Shown here: positions 44,971-57,192 of the stretch, piece after piece | Numbering within the stretch: position 1 is the first letter of the stretch | Layout of the letters: each line of letters begins with the position of its first letter | Source: Micromonospora sp. R77 | GTDB lineage: Bacteria > Actinomycetota > Actinomycetes > Mycobacteriales > Micromonosporaceae | DNA: 64,000 nucleotides | Assembly: GCF_022747945.1 (NCBI RefSeq) | Contig: NZ_JALDST010000001.1 | Span: forward strand, 5,022,001-5,086,000 | Direction: 5' to 3' | The notes under the pieces: model-generated | Told to the model about the DNA's origin: nothing | Seen by the model: only the letters and a program-made list of their open reading frames with translations | The model's database searches: none | Made by a program: the position numbers and the translations under genes

Positions 44971-47645
44971 AGACGGCGGAGATCAAGCGGCGGTACCTCG
45001 CGCACTTCGAGGCGAACGGCCATGCCGTGGTGCCGTCCGCTCCGCTGCCCGCCATCAGTGACCCGAACCTGCTCTTCGTCAACGCCGGCATGGTGCAGTT
45101 CGTGCCCTACTTCCTGGGTCAGCAGACCGCGCCGTACTCCCGCGCGGTCAGCGTCCAGAAGTGCATCCGCACCCCGGACATCGACGAGGTCGGCAAGACC
45201 AGCCGGCACGGCACGTTCTTCCAGATGAACGGCAACTTCTCCTTCGGCGACTACTTCAAGGACGGGGCGATCCCGCTCGCCTGGGACCTGGTCACCAAGC
45301 CGGTCGAGGCGGGCGGCTTCGGGCTGGACGCGGAGCGGATCTGGCCGACCGTCTACCACGACGACGACGAGGCGTTCCAGATCTGGCGGTCGGTGGGCGT
45401 ACCGGCCGAGCGGATCGTGCGGCGGGGCAAGAAGGACAACTTCTGGTCGATGGGCATTCCCGGCCCGGCCGGCCCCTGCTCGGAGCTGTTCTACGACCGT
45501 GGCCCGGAGTACGGTCGCGCCGGTGGTCCGGAGGTCGACGAGGACCGCTACATGGAGTTCTGGAACCTCGTCTTCATGCAGTACGACATCGCCGACGTCC
45601 GCAGCAAGGAGGAGTTCCGGATCGTCGGTGAGCTGCCGGCGAAGAACATCGACACCGGCATGGGCCTGGAGCGGATGGCCTCCATCCTGCAGGGCGTCGA
45701 CAACCTCTACGAGATCGACGAGGTCCGCCCGATCCTGGACCGGGCCGCCGAGCTGACCGGCAAGCGGTACGGCGCCCACTCCGGCCACGTGGCCAGCGAG
45801 TCGCACCCGGACGACGTCCGGCTGCGGGTGATCGCCGACCACGTGCGGACCGCGCTGATGCTGATCGGCGACGGGGTCACCCCGTCGAACGAGGGCCGGG
45901 GCTACGTGCTGCGCCGGATCATGCGCCGGGCGATCCGCGCGGTCCGGCTGCTGGGCTACCAGGACCGGGCGCTGCCCGAGCTGCTGCCGGTGGCCCGGGA
46001 CTGCATGGCCCCGTCGTACCCGGAGCTGGCCGAGGAGTTCGGCCGGATCTCCCAGTACGCGTACGCGGAGGAGGACGCGTTCCTCGCCACCCTGCGGGCG
46101 GGCACCACGATCCTGGACACCGCGATCGCGGAGACCAAGTCGTCGGGTCGGCCGGCGATCTCCGGTGACAAGGCGTTCCAGCTGCACGACACGTACGGCT
46201 TCCCGATCGACCTGACCCTGGAGATCGCGGCCGAGCAGGGGCTCCAGGTCGACGCGGAGGGCTTCCGCCGGCTGATGGCCGACCAGCGCAGCCGGGCCAA
46301 GGCGGACGCGCGGGCGCGCAAGACGGGGCACACCGACGTGTCGGCGTACCGGTCGGTGCTGGAATCCGGCGGCGCGGTCGAGTTCACCGGCTACACCGAG
46401 CTGAACCGGGAGTCCCGGGTGCGGGCGCTGCTCTCCGGCGGCGCGACGGTCGGCGCGGCGGTCGAGGGCGACACCGTCGAGCTGGTGCTGGACACCACCC
46501 CGTTCTATGCCGAGGGCGGCGGCCAGCAGCCCGACCAGGGCCTGATCACGGTCGGCGGCGGCCAGGTCGAGGTCTTCGACGTGCAGCAGCCGGTGCCGGG
46601 GCTGATCGTGCACCGGGCCCGGGTGCTCCGGGGCGAGGTGCGTGCCGGCGAGACCGGGTACGCCGAGATCGACGTGTCCCGGCGGCGGGCGATCTCCCGC
46701 TCGCACACCGCCACCCACCTGGTGCACCAGACCATGCGCAACTTCCTCGGCGAGTCGGCGACCCAGGCGGGTTCGCTGAACGCGCCGGGCCGGCTGCGGT
46801 TCGACTTCAACACCCCGACCGGGGTGGCGCCGAGCGTGCTGCACGACGTGGAGCAGCAGGTCAACGAGGTGCTGCTGGCCGACATGGAGGTGCACGCCTT
46901 CATCACCACACAGGAGGAGGCCCGCCGGATCGGCGCGATGGCCCTGTTCGGCGAGAAGTACGGCGAGCGGGTCCGGGTCGTCGAGGTCGGCGACTACGCC
47001 CGCGAGCTGTGCGGCGGCACGCACGTGGCCCGGTCGGCGCAGCTCGGCCTGGTGAAGATCCTCTCCGAGGCGTCGGTCGGCTCGGGCGTACGCCGGATCG
47101 AGGCGCTGGTCGGCATGGACGCCTTCGGCTTCCTGGCCCGGGAGCACCTGCTGGTGTCCCGGCTGGCGGAGCTGTTCCGGGTGCCCGGCGAGCAGGTGGC
47201 CGACCGGGTGGAGCAGACCGTCACCCAGCTCCGCGACGCGGAGAAGGAGCTGGAGAAGCTCCGCGCCCAGCTGGTGCTGGGCGGTGCGGCGGCGCTCGCG
47301 GCGCAGGCGAAGGACGTGCACGGGGTCGCGTACGTCGGCACCGAGGCGCCCGAGGGCGCGGCCGGCAACGACGTGCGGACCCTCGCGCAGGAGATCCGGG
47401 GCCGGATCGACCCGGCGCGGCCGGCGGTGGTGGCCGTGGCGGCCCGGGCCAACGGGAAGGCCTCCCTGGTGGTGGCCGTCAACCAGGCGGCCCGGAGCCG
47501 GGGAGTGACCGCGAAGGACCTGGTCAAGGCGGCCTTCTCGGGCCGGGGTGGTGGCAGCGACGACCTGGCCCAGGGTGGTGGCCTGCCCGCGGCGGAAGCG
47601 CCGAAGCTGCTGCTCACCGTGGAGAAGGCGATCGCCGAGGCGTGA
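44967..47645 (+). CDS. alaS: Alanyl-tRNA synthetase
   Basis: Class II synthetase, 892 residues, of standard length. The start is [25 protein letters not shown] with [17 protein letters not shown]; the editing domain has the metal-binding HTATHLVH and later CGGTHV, so mischarged Ser/Gly can be removed; a C-Ala region of about 150 residues closes the chain. Start overlaps the upstream small gene. alaS-ruvX-mltG order is a classical actinobacterial and wider bacterial cluster. Confidence 0.95.
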   Translation: MKTAEIKRRYLAHFEANGHAVVPSAPLPAISDPNLLFVNAGMVQFVPYFLGQQTAPYSRAVSVQKCIRTPDIDEVGKTSRHGTFFQMNGNFSFGDYFKDGAIPLAWDLVTKPVEAGGFGLDAERIWPTVYHDDDEAFQIWRSVGVPAERIVRRGKKDNFWSMGIPGPAGPCSELFYDRGPEYGRAGGPEVDEDRYMEFWNLVFMQYDIADVRSKEEFRIVGELPAKNIDTGMGLERMASILQGVDNLYEIDEVRPILDRAAELTGKRYGAHSGHVASESHPDDVRLRVIADHVRTALMLIGDGVTPSNEGRGYVLRRIMRRAIRAVRLLGYQDRALPELLPVARDCMAPSYPELAEEFGRISQYAYAEEDAFLATLRAGTTILDTAIAETKSSGRPAISGDKAFQLHDTYGFPIDLTLEIAAEQGLQVDAEGFRRLMADQRSRAKADARARKTGHTDVSAYRSVLESGGAVEFTGYTELNRESRVRALLSGGATVGAAVEGDTVELVLDTTPFYAEGGGQQPDQGLITVGGGQVEVFDVQQPVPGLIVHRARVLRGEVRAGETGYAEIDVSRRRAISRSHTATHLVHQTMRNFLGESATQAGSLNAPGRLRFDFNTPTGVAPSVLHDVEQQVNEVLLADMEVHAFITTQEEARRIGAMALFGEKYGERVRVVEVGDYARELCGGTHVARSAQLGLVKILSEASVGSGVRRIEALVGMDAFGFLAREHLLVSRLAELFRVPGEQVADRVEQTVTQLRDAEKELEKLRAQLVLGGAAALAAQAKDVHGVAYVGTEAPEGAAGNDVRTLAQEIRGRIDPARPAVVAVAARANGKASLVVAVNQAARSRGVTAKDLVKAAFSGRGGGSDDLAQGGGLPAAEAPKLLLTVEKAIAEA

Positions 47646-47717
47646 TGACGCACCAGCAGGTGCCAGGGCGGACCGACCCGGTCCGCCCTGGCCCCGTTCA
47701 CGGGAGATGTCCGACAG

Positions 47718-48176
47718 ATGGTTGAGTTGTCCCGTGGTGTCCGGCTCGGCGTGGACGTCGGTCAGGTCCGGGTGGGCGTGGCCCGGTCCGATCCGCACGG
47801 CATCCTGGCCACCCCGCTGGTCACCCTGGCCCGGGACCTGACCGCCGAGCCCGACGCGGTGCCCGCCGACATGGCGCAGCTGGTGGACCTGATAGCGGAG
47901 CACGAAGCGGTGGAGGTCGTCCTCGGCCTTCCGGTCAACCTCGCCGGCAGACACGGGCCTGCGGCGGCACATGTGTCGGCGTACGCTGCCCGACTGGCCG
48001 ATGTAATAGCGCCGGTTCCGGTGACGCTGACGGACGAGAGGATGTCGACCGTCGTGGCGAGTCGTAGGCTGGCCGAACGGGGCGTCCGGGGAAAGCGCCA
48101 ACGGGCGGTGGTCGACCAGGCCGCCGCCGTGGAGATTCTGCAGAGCTGGCTGGACGCGCAGCGGAGGCGGACCTGA
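47718..48176 (+). CDS. ruvX: RuvX/YqgF putative pre-16S rRNA nuclease
   Basis: 152 residues with an RNase H-like fold. LGVDVGQVRVGVARSD has the first acid; VVLGLPVNLAGRHGPAAAHV and LTDERMSTVVASRRL carry the others. In bacteria it matures the 16S rRNA 5' end or resolves junctions. Its stop overlaps the mltG ATG by one base. The ATG follows a weak purine-rich SD. Confidence 0.9.
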   Translation: MVELSRGVRLGVDVGQVRVGVARSDPHGILATPLVTLARDLTAEPDAVPADMAQLVDLIAEHEAVEVVLGLPVNLAGRHGPAAAHVSAYAARLADVIAPVPVTLTDERMSTVVASRRLAERGVRGKRQRAVVDQAAAVEILQSWLDAQRRRT

Positions 48177-49396
48177 TGATCGACGATCTGGATCTGGGAT
48201 TCGACGAGCCGGAGAGGGGGGAGAAGGGCCGGCATCGCCGTGGCGCCGTCAACAAGCGCAACGGCAAGTCCGGCGGCCGGGGCAAGACGATCTTCGCCCT
48301 GCTGATGGCCCTGGTCCTGCTGGGCGGCATCGGTGGCGTCGGTTATGTCGGCTTCGACCGGATCCGCAACCACTTCGTCACCCCGGACTACGACGGTCCC
48401 GGCACCGGTGAGGCGATGGTCGAGGTGAAGGCCGGCGACACGCTCACCGACATCGGCAACTCCCTCTACGACGCCGGTGTGGTGAAGAGCACCAAGGCCT
48501 TCATCGAGGCCGCCGACGCGAACTCCCGCAGCAAGAACATCCAGGTCGGGCGGTACAAGGTCCGCAAGCAGATGAAGGCCGCGGACGTGATCCCGCTGAT
48601 GCTCGACCCGAAGAGCCGGATCGTCAACGGGGTGACCATCCCCGAGGGCACGATCAGCCTGGCGATCTACGACATCCTCTCCAAGCAGACCAAGATCCCG
48701 GTGGCCGACTTCAAGGCCGCCGCGAAGGATCCGGTCGCGCTGGGGGTGCCGGAGTTCTGGTTCAAGCGCAACGACGGCAAGAAGAGCGCGAAGAGCGTCG
48801 AGGGCTTCCTCTTCCCGGCCACCTACGAGATCCCGCCGAAGGCCACCGCCGAGCAGATCCTGAAGATGATGGTGGCGCAGTTTCTCGCCGTCACCCAGCA
48901 GATGAACTTCGTCGACAAGGCGCAGCAGGAGCGGAAGATCTCCCCGTACGAGGCGCTGATCACCGCGTCCATCGCCCAGGCCGAGTCGGTCAACCACGAG
49001 GACATGCCGAAGGTCGCCCGGGTGATCTACAACCGGGTCTACACCGACAAGTACCACTGCAAGTGCCTGGAGATCGACAGCGCGATCAACTACTGGCTGC
49101 GGATCCAGGGCAAGGACCCCAAGGACTCGGATGTCATTAAGCAGTCCGAGATCAACGACCCGAAGAACCCGTACCGCACACACGGCGTCGATGGGCTGAC
49201 CATTACCCCGATCAGCAACCCGGGTGAGGAAGCGCTCAAGGGCGCGGTGAACCCGCCGGCCGGGGACTGGATCTACTTCATGACCATCGACCAGAAGGGC
49301 ACGATGGGCTACGGCAGTAACGATGCCGAGTACATCAAGCTCCGGAAGACGATGTGCACCAACAAGGTGTTGACCGGGGAGAACTGCCGATTTTGA
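48176..49396 (+). CDS. mltG: Endolytic murein transglycosylase MltG
   Basis: A 406-residue membrane enzyme that cuts nascent glycan strands and thereby sets their length. Cytoplasmic basic N-terminus (1-38), TM helix (about 40-62), a LysM-like subdomain (VEVKAGDTLTDIGNSLYDAGVV), then the YceG catalytic domain with the motif region ASIAQAESVNHEDMPKVARVIYNRV that holds the catalytic Glu. It lies between ruvX and the aro genes as in many actinomycetes. The next gene starts inside its stop. Confidence 0.92.
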   Translation: MIDDLDLGFDEPERGEKGRHRRGAVNKRNGKSGGRGKTIFALLMALVLLGGIGGVGYVGFDRIRNHFVTPDYDGPGTGEAMVEVKAGDTLTDIGNSLYDAGVVKSTKAFIEAADANSRSKNIQVGRYKVRKQMKAADVIPLMLDPKSRIVNGVTIPEGTISLAIYDILSKQTKIPVADFKAAAKDPVALGVPEFWFKRNDGKKSAKSVEGFLFPATYEIPPKATAEQILKMMVAQFLAVTQQMNFVDKAQQERKISPYEALITASIAQAESVNHEDMPKVARVIYNRVYTDKYHCKCLEIDSAINYWLRIQGKDPKDSDVIKQSEINDPKNPYRTHGVDGLTITPISNPGEEALKGAVNPPAGDWIYFMTIDQKGTMGYGSNDAEYIKLRKTMCTNKVLTGENCRF

Positions 49397-50208
49397 GAGC
49401 CGCCGTCGTCGGTAAGCCGATCGCCCACTCGCTCTCCCCGGTGATCCACACCGCCGGCTATGCGGCGGCCGGGCTGACCGGGTGGTCGTACACCCGGATC
49501 GAGTGCGGGGAGTCGGAGCTCGCCGGCCTGGTCGCCGGCCTGGGCCCGGAGTGGGCCGGGCTGTCGGTGACCATGCCGGGCAAGGAGGCGGCGCTCGCGC
49601 TCGCCGACGAGGTCTCGCCGGTCGCCGCCGCCGTCGGGGCCGCCAACACGCTGGTACGCCGCCCCGACGGCACCTGGTACGCGGACAACACCGACGTCGC
49701 CGGCATGGTGGACGTGCTGAGCGCCGCCGGGGTGGCGACCGGGGCGACGGTCACCGTGCTCGGCGCGGGCGGCACCGCGCGGGCGGCGCTCGCGGCGGCG
49801 GCCCGGCTCGGTGCCGCCGAGGTGACCGTGGTGGCCCGCCGGCCGGAGGCGTGCGAGGAACTGTTGCCGGTGGCCCGCGCCGTCGGGGTGCCCCTCGCCC
49901 CGGCCGCCTGGGACGACGCTCCCGCGCACGCCCGGGCCGACGTGGTGATCTCCACCGTGCCGAAGGGCGTCGCCGACCCGCTCGCCGAGAACTTCGACTG
50001 GCGACCGGACACGGTCTTCTTCGACGCGCTCTACGACCCGTGGCCGACGCCGCTGGCCGCCGCGGCCCTCGCCGCCGGCTGCCGGGTGGTCTCCGGGCTG
50101 GACCTGCTGCTGGCCCAGGCGGTCGGGCAGTTCGCGCAGTTCACCGGAGTGGACCCGCCGGTGGAGGCGATGCGCGCCGCGCTGGTGGCCGCCCGTCGCA
50201 CCGACTGA
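49393..50208 (+). CDS. aroE: Shikimate dehydrogenase
   Basis: Reduces 3-dehydroshikimate to shikimate with NADPH. 271 residues; [17 protein letters not shown] binds shikimate, [13 protein letters not shown] carries the catalytic Lys, GAANTLV and NTDVAGM follow, and [10 protein letters not shown] is the cofactor loop. The likely start is the TTG at 49393, which shares TTGA with the mltG stop. The start at 49366 (GTG) would add 9 residues. Coupled to mltG; followed by a 103-bp gap before aroC. Confidence 0.9.
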   Translation: MRAAVVGKPIAHSLSPVIHTAGYAAAGLTGWSYTRIECGESELAGLVAGLGPEWAGLSVTMPGKEAALALADEVSPVAAAVGAANTLVRRPDGTWYADNTDVAGMVDVLSAAGVATGATVTVLGAGGTARAALAAAARLGAAEVTVVARRPEACEELLPVARAVGVPLAPAAWDDAPAHARADVVISTVPKGVADPLAENFDWRPDTVFFDALYDPWPTPLAAAALAAGCRVVSGLDLLLAQAVGQFAQFTGVDPPVEAMRAALVAARRTD

Positions 50209-50311
50209 CCGCGGTGCACCGGCATCCGCCCGGACTGTCCACCGCGTCCGCAGGGCGGGACGCGGCGGGCACGGCGTCGGGGCGGGCACCCGGCGTGACA
50301 GACTGACCGCT

Positions 50312-51490
50312 GTGTTGCGCTGGCTGACTGCAGGTGAATCGCACGGACCCGCCCTCGTCGCGATGCTGGAGGGGGTGCCCGCCGGGATCGAGGTGACCAC
50401 CACCGAGATCGCCGACGAGCTGGCCCGCCGCCGGCTCGGCTACGGCCGGGGTGCCCGAATGTCGTTCGAGCGGGACGAGGTCGAGCTCATCGGCGGCCTC
50501 CGGCACGGCGTCACCCTGGGCAGCCCGGTCGCCATCCGGGTGGGCAACTCCGAGTGGCCCAAGTGGCAGACGGTGATGGCCGCCGACCCGGTGGACCCGC
50601 AGGAGCTGGCCGCGCAGGCCCGCAACGCGCCGCTGACCCGCCCCCGGCCGGGCCACGCCGACCTGGCCGGCATGCAGAAGTACGGCCACACCGACGCCCG
50701 CCCGATCCTGGAGCGGGCCAGCGCCCGGGAGACCGCCGCCCGGGTCGCCGTCGGCACCGTCGCCAAGGCGCTGCTGCGGCAGGCCCTCGGCGTCGAGATC
50801 GTCTCGCACGTGGTGGAGCTGGGCCCGGTGGCCGCCAAGCCGGGGCTGCGCCCCACCCCGGAGGACGCCGCGCGGATCGACGCCGACCCGCTGCGCTGCC
50901 TCGATCCGGAGGCCAGCGCCCGGATGGTCGCCGAGGTCGACGCCGCGAAGAAGGCCGCCGACACGCTCGGCGGCGTGGTCGAGGTGCTGGCGTACGGGGT
51001 GCCGCCAGGGCTGGGCAGCCACGTCCAGTGGGACCGCAAGCTCGACGCCCGGCTGGCGACCGCGCTGATGTCCATCCAGGCGATCAAGGGCGTGGAGATC
51101 GGCGACGGCTGGCAGCAGGCCCGCTCCCGGGGCTCCGAGGCGCACGACGAGATCATTCCCACCGTGACCGGCGTCCGCCGGGTCACCGACCGGGCCGGTG
51201 GCCTGGAGGGCGGCATCACCACCGGCGAGCCGCTGCGAGTGAAGGCGGCGATGAAGCCGATCTCGTCGCTGAACCGGGCCCTCTCGACGGTCGACGTGAC
51301 CACCGGTGAGCCGGCCACCGCCATCAACCAGCGTTCCGACGTCTGCGCGGTGCCCGCCGCGGCGGTCGTCGCCGAGGCGATGGTGGCGCTGGTGCTGGCC
51401 GAGGCGGCGGTGGAGAAGTTCGGCGGCGACTCGGTCGCGGAGATCCGCCGCAACCTGACCGGCTACCTCGACGCGCTGGTGATCCGGTGA
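50312..51490 (+). CDS. aroC: Chorismate synthase
   Basis: Makes chorismate from EPSP, using reduced FMN. 392 residues: [24 protein letters not shown] opens the protein (signature 1), [39 protein letters not shown] is signature 2, with the conserved His pair. GTG 50312 lies 7 nt after CAGACT (50299-50304), no SD: likely a leaderless start within the cluster. Overlaps aroK as GTGA. Confidence 0.94.
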   Translation: MLRWLTAGESHGPALVAMLEGVPAGIEVTTTEIADELARRRLGYGRGARMSFERDEVELIGGLRHGVTLGSPVAIRVGNSEWPKWQTVMAADPVDPQELAAQARNAPLTRPRPGHADLAGMQKYGHTDARPILERASARETAARVAVGTVAKALLRQALGVEIVSHVVELGPVAAKPGLRPTPEDAARIDADPLRCLDPEASARMVAEVDAAKKAADTLGGVVEVLAYGVPPGLGSHVQWDRKLDARLATALMSIQAIKGVEIGDGWQQARSRGSEAHDEIIPTVTGVRRVTDRAGGLEGGITTGEPLRVKAAMKPISSLNRALSTVDVTTGEPATAINQRSDVCAVPAAAVVAEAMVALVLAEAAVEKFGGDSVAEIRRNLTGYLDALVIR

Positions 51491-52023
51491 CCGGCCTCGA
51501 CGGGGAGCACGTGCCGCTGACCCGGCCGGTCTGCGTGCTGGTCGGAGCGCCCGGCTCCGGCAAGACCACCGTCGGGCAGGCACTCGCCGACGCGTTGGGC
51601 GTCGAGTTCCGGGACACCGACGCCGACATCGAGCAGTTGGCCGGCAAGCCGATCCCGGAGATCTTCGTGGACGAGGGGGAGGAGCACTTCCGTACCCTCG
51701 AACGGGCGGCGGTGGCGGCGGCGCTGGCGTCGCACGGTGGCGTGCTCGCCCTCGGCGGCGGCGCGATCCTCGCCGAGGAGAACCGGGCCGCGCTGATCGG
51801 ACACACGGTGGTGCACCTGTCGGTGGAGCTGCCCGACGCGGTGCAGCGGGTCGGGTTGGGCGCGGGTCGGCCGCTGCTGGCGATCAACCCACGGGCCACG
51901 CTGAAGCACCTGATGGAGCAGCGCCGCCCGCTCTACGCGGAGGTGGCCACCGCCACCGTGATCACCGACGGGCGCACCCCGGAGGAGCTGGCCGCCGAGG
52001 TCGCCGCCCTGCTCAAGCCCTGA
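51487..52023 (+). CDS. aroK: Shikimate kinase
   Basis: 178 residues; phosphorylates shikimate at O3. P-loop [11 protein letters not shown], shikimate-binding [21 protein letters not shown] and the GGG motif [13 protein letters not shown] are all in place. The lid region has the usual Arg-Pro-Leu (GRPLLAIN). GTG start coupled to aroC; the stop overlaps the end of the convergent CtaG-like gene by 11 bp. Confidence 0.93.
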   Translation: MTGLDGEHVPLTRPVCVLVGAPGSGKTTVGQALADALGVEFRDTDADIEQLAGKPIPEIFVDEGEEHFRTLERAAVAAALASHGGVLALGGGAILAEENRAALIGHTVVHLSVELPDAVQRVGLGAGRPLLAINPRATLKHLMEQRRPLYAEVATATVITDGRTPEELAAEVAALLKP

Positions 52024-52779
52024 GCGCCGCCTGCCGCACCCGCGTCGACTCCGGGCGCCAGGTGACGAGCAGGGTGAGGGCGAGCAGGATCTCGGCGAGG
52101 TCACCGCCGTAGTACATGAGCGTCGCCGCGGCGCGCAGCTCGCCCACCGTCGCCGGGACGTCGACCAGCAGGCCGGCGTAGAGCAGCTGGGCGATCGTGG
52201 CGTGCGCCGCCACCGCGAGGCCGAGCACCACCAGCCGGACCGGCACCCGGGGCCGGTGCGGGCCCGGGTCGGGGCCGGCGATCGACCACGCGAAGAGGTA
52301 TCCGCTGAGCGCGAAGTGCAGGTGCACCAGACCGTGCAGCGGCGGACTCTCCAGGGTGGCCCGGTAGAGCGGCGTCAGTAGGAGCAGCCAGAGACCTCCG
52401 GCGGTGAGCAGCAGCCCGGTCACCGGGTGGGCGAGGACCCGGGCGAGGGGGTGCCGCAGCAGGCGGAGTGCCGCCCGACCGACCCGCCGGTCCACCGTGC
52501 GCAACACCAACGTGCCCGGTGCGCCGAGCACCAGGGCCAGCGGGGCCAGCATGCCGAGCAGCAGGTGCTGCCACATGTGTCCGGGCAGGCCGCGCACCGG
52601 CCAGGCCAGGCCGGCGACGATCAGCGCCGCGCCGAGGCCGAAGCTCACCGTCCGCCGGTGGTCCCAGCCGCGCCCGCCGTCGTCCCGCAGCGCAGCGGCC
52701 AGATAGGCCCAGAACAGCACCAGGGGTACGAGCGCCACGAGCGGGAAGCCGCCGTCCGGGTGCCCGGGGTGGGCGGGTG

Positions 52780-52783
<4 letters not shown>
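52013..52783 (-). CDS. CtaG-like cytochrome c oxidase assembly membrane protein
   Basis: 256 residues with about seven TM helices, matching caa3_Cta[25 protein letters not shown] near the middle carries the family's HM..H pattern, then [19 protein letters not shown] and later HATIAQLLY and [14 protein letters not shown]. Such proteins help to insert copper into the oxidase, though no oxidase gene is here. GTG 52783 overlaps the upstream DUF2243 stop by 4 bp, so the two form a transcript inserted between aroK and aroB on the other strand. Confidence 0.82.
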
Positions 52784-54954
<2,171 letters not shown>

Positions 54955-55359
54955 CTCGCGCCCGATCGGCCCTCGGGCGGTCCCTCAGCCATGGTCAGTC
55001 ACGGTGACTCTCCGTGCCGGGTCGCTGCGTTGCGCTGCGTGACGGGCAGCGTGCCCGGTCGGCACCCCTCGTTGCGGCTCCTTTGCTCTGCATACATATC
55101 CGCAGCACCCCGTTGAGCTGGTCCTTTGTCCGTCCGCCGAGCTGGGCAGTGTCGTGACAATGGTCACCTCGGGTGACTGCTGCGTCCGTGGCTGCAGAGC
55201 AGAGGGCCGACGGGGGCGGTGTGGTCGGTGACGGGGAAATGGCGGTGCGTGACAGACCTCGCGGCGACCGGGGCGGCGGGCGGCGCAGCGCGGAGCCCCG
55301 GTTCGACACAGCTAGTAGACTTTGCAGGTCTGTCCGCCAATTGATGATCAAGGCAGGAA
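54955..55359. other. 405-bp intergenic region between aroQ and efp
   Basis: No credible gene. It holds TAGACT at 55316-55321, a candidate efp -10 with no convincing -35, and a weak inverted repeat GTCACC-TCG-GGTGAC (55163-55177) reminiscent of BldD-type half sites. Composition is slightly lower in GC than neighbouring genes. In Streptomyces, as I recall, a Pro-aminopeptidase gene lies here; it is absent in this window. Confidence 0.5.
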
Positions 55360-55917
55360 ATGGCCACCACCAACGAGCTCAAGAACGGCCTCGTACTCAA
55401 CCTCGACGGAGATCTCTGGGCCGTCGTCGAGTTCCAGCACGTCAAGCCCGGTAAGGGTGGCGCCTTCGTGCGTACCACGCTGAAGAACGTGCTGTCCGGC
55501 AAGGTCGTCGACAAGACCTTCAACGCGGGCACCAAGGTCGAGACCGCCACCGTCGACAAGCGCACCATGCAATACCTCTACGCCGACGGCGAGGACTACG
55601 TCTTCATGGATCTGGAGACGTTCGACCAGATCACCGTCCCCGGCGGCACCGTCGGCGAGGCCGCCAACTACCTCCTCCCCGAGGCCGAGGCGACCGTCGC
55701 CACCCACGAGAGCGTGCCCCTCTACATCGAGCTGCCGACCTCCGTCGTGCTCGAGGTCACCTACACCGAGCCGGGCCTGCAGGGCGACCGCTCGACCGGC
55801 GGCAACAAGCCGGCCACCGTCGAGACCGGCGCGACCGTGCAGGTGCCGCTCTTCATCACCACCGGCGAGAAGATCAAGGTCGACACCCGCGACGGCCGTT
55901 ACCTCGGCCGCGCCTGA
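55360..55917 (+). CDS. efp: Translation elongation factor P
   Basis: 185 residues; relieves ribosome stalling at polyproline, which would matter for the proline-rich protein encoded at 40682. Three OB-like domains; the tip loop of domain I reads [13 protein letters not shown] with the Lys that may be modified; ends [11 protein letters not shown], typical. GGCAGGAA precedes the ATG. nusB starts in its stop codon. Confidence 0.95.
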   Translation: MATTNELKNGLVLNLDGDLWAVVEFQHVKPGKGGAFVRTTLKNVLSGKVVDKTFNAGTKVETATVDKRTMQYLYADGEDYVFMDLETFDQITVPGGTVGEAANYLLPEAEATVATHESVPLYIELPTSVVLEVTYTEPGLQGDRSTGGNKPATVETGATVQVPLFITTGEKIKVDTRDGRYLGRA

Positions 55918-56351
55918 TGGCTGAGGGTCCCAAGCAGCAGATGCCGGCGCGCCGCAAGGCGCGCAAGCGGGCGCTGGACGTGCTCTTCGAGGCCGACCTG
56001 CGGGACCGGCCCCCGGTCGAGGTGCTCGCCGGTTACGTCGAGCGGATCGAGAAGCCCCGGCCGGAGCACCTGGGCTACGCGGTCAGCCTGGTCGAGGGCG
56101 TCGCCGCGCACCTCGACCGGATCGACGAGCTGATCGCCAGCTATGCCGAGGGCTGGACGCTGGACCGGATGCCGGTGGTCGACCGCAACCTCGCCCGGAT
56201 CGCCGTCTACGAACTGCTCTACGTCGACGAGATCGACGACGCGGTGGCGATCAGTGAGGCCGTCGAGCTGGCCCGGCAGATGTCGACCGACGACTCGCCG
56301 CGCTTCCTCAACGGGGTGCTCGGCCGGATCGCGGAGTACGCCACCCGCTGA
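55917..56351 (+). CDS. nusB: Transcription antitermination factor NusB
   Basis: 144 residues, all-helical; binds boxA with NusE/S10 to keep rRNA transcription processive. KARKRALDVLFEADLRDRP is the RNA-binding start, and VEGWTLDRMPVVDRNLARIAVYELLY and NGVLGRIAEY are family motifs. Its ATG overlaps the efp stop (TGATG). Ends at an 18-bp hairpin. Confidence 0.94.
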   Translation: MAEGPKQQMPARRKARKRALDVLFEADLRDRPPVEVLAGYVERIEKPRPEHLGYAVSLVEGVAAHLDRIDELIASYAEGWTLDRMPVVDRNLARIAVYELLYVDEIDDAVAISEAVELARQMSTDDSPRFLNGVLGRIAEYATR

Positions 56352-56367
56352 CCCGCGCCACGTACGA

Positions 56368-56405
56368 CGAGAAGGGCCCGTGCCGACCGGCACGGGCCCT
56401 TCTCG
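56368..56405. terminator. Bidirectional hairpin terminator between nusB and bldD
   Basis: Perfect 18-bp inverted repeat CGAGAAGGGCCCGTGCCG around a 2-nt centre, 16 nt after the nusB stop and 11 nt from the bldD end. Confidence 0.82.
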
Positions 56406-56416
56406 GTGACGACGGG

Positions 56417-56905
56417 TCAGGAGGCGAAGAACGCCCGCGGGTCGGCGACCAGCACCCCGTGCTCGGTGAGCCGCTCGATCAGGCCCGACGGCGAGGCGTC
56501 GTAGACGATCGCGAGAGCGCGCAGGTCGTCGGCGCGGATGGAGAGCACCCGGCCGTTGTAGTCGCCGCGCTGCTGCTGGATGGCGCGGGCGTACCGGGCG
56601 ACGTAGGCGAGGTCCTCGGAGGCCTCGTCGTAGAGCCGCTCCAGGTCCAGCACGATCTTGCTGGTGGGCTCGTGGCGCACCCCGCTGCCGTCGGGCAGGA
56701 GCTCCGAGACGGGAACGCGGTAGAAGTCGGCCAGCTCCGCCAGGCGGGACACGGTGACGGCGCGGTCGCCGCGCTCGTACGAGCCGACCACCACGGCCTT
56801 CCACCGCCCGTTCGACTTCTCCTCCACCCCCTGCAGGGACAGGCCCTGCTGCTGGCGGATGGAGCGCAGGCGGGCGCCCAGCGACTTGGCGTATTCAGAG
56901 GGCAT
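56417..56905 (-). CDS. bldD: BldD, c-di-GMP-dependent master regulator of development
   Basis: 162 residues. The HTH_3 DNA-binding domain (about 8-75) has LRSIRQQQGLSLQGVEEKS and VVGSYERGDRAVTVSRLAEL. The C-terminal domain carries RGD at 113-115, eight residues, and RADD at 124-127, matching the RXD-X8-RXXD signature by which Streptomyces BldD binds tetrameric c-di-GMP and dimerises to repress sporulation genes. GGGAG lies 7 nt before the ATG. Flanked by nusB and pyrR as in Streptomyces. The residues predict intact ligand control. Confidence 0.95.
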   Translation of the reverse strand: MPSEYAKSLGARLRSIRQQQGLSLQGVEEKSNGRWKAVVVGSYERGDRAVTVSRLAELADFYRVPVSELLPDGSGVRHEPTSKIVLDLERLYDEASEDLAYVARYARAIQQQRGDYNGRVLSIRADDLRALAIVYDASPSGLIERLTEHGVLVADPRAFFAS

Positions 56906-56959
56906 TCGGACACTCCCAGTGCTGCTTTGGGGTTCTCCCAGCGATCGCTACGGAGCGTG

Positions 56960-56988
56960 ACGGTACGGGGATTGCGACACCTGGTCAA
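56960..56988 (-). promoter_or_regulatory. Candidate bldD promoter
   Basis: Minus strand -35 TTGACC (56983-56988), 17-nt spacer, -10 TACCGT (56960-56965), leader about 48 nt. The region contains GTGTCG and CGTCAC half sites around the -10, compatible with BldD autoregulation known in Streptomyces. Confidence 0.6.
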
Positions 56989-57160
56989 GTGGTCGTGACA
57001 TTCCCGTTGGTGTGCACCGGGGGAGTTATCCGTATTTCTCCACCCTGATCCAGGGGTCAGGACCGGCCGCGATCTGCCTGGTGACCGCTGGTAACGTGGC
57101 ACGAAGCCCCGGTCCGCGCCCCGCGCGGTCCGACCGGTGAAGTCAGACGTCCTTTAACGA

Positions 57161-57186
57161 CCCGTCCCGTGAGGCGGGGAAGGAGG
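57161..57186 (+). promoter_or_regulatory. PyrR-binding RNA hairpin next to the pyrR SD
   Basis: CGTCCCGTGAGGCG (57163-57176) matches 12 of 14 positions of the PyrR binding-loop consensus ARUCCNGNGAGGYU. CCCG and CGGG (57161-57164, 57175-57178) close the stem. The SD GGGGAAGGAGG starts inside its 3' side. With UMP/UTP bound, PyrR could block translation, as is known in mycobacteria. Confidence 0.7.
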
Positions 57187-57192
57187 TCCGCC

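Noticed and set aside
43983..48101. A 1,372-codon minus-strand open frame opposite alaS and ruvX
   Set aside because: Low-complexity His/Arg/Gly translation opposite a perfectly conserved synthetase; a shadow.
54955..55359. tRNA or riboswitch before efp
   Set aside because: I could find no cloverleaf, TTC loop or known riboswitch core by eye.
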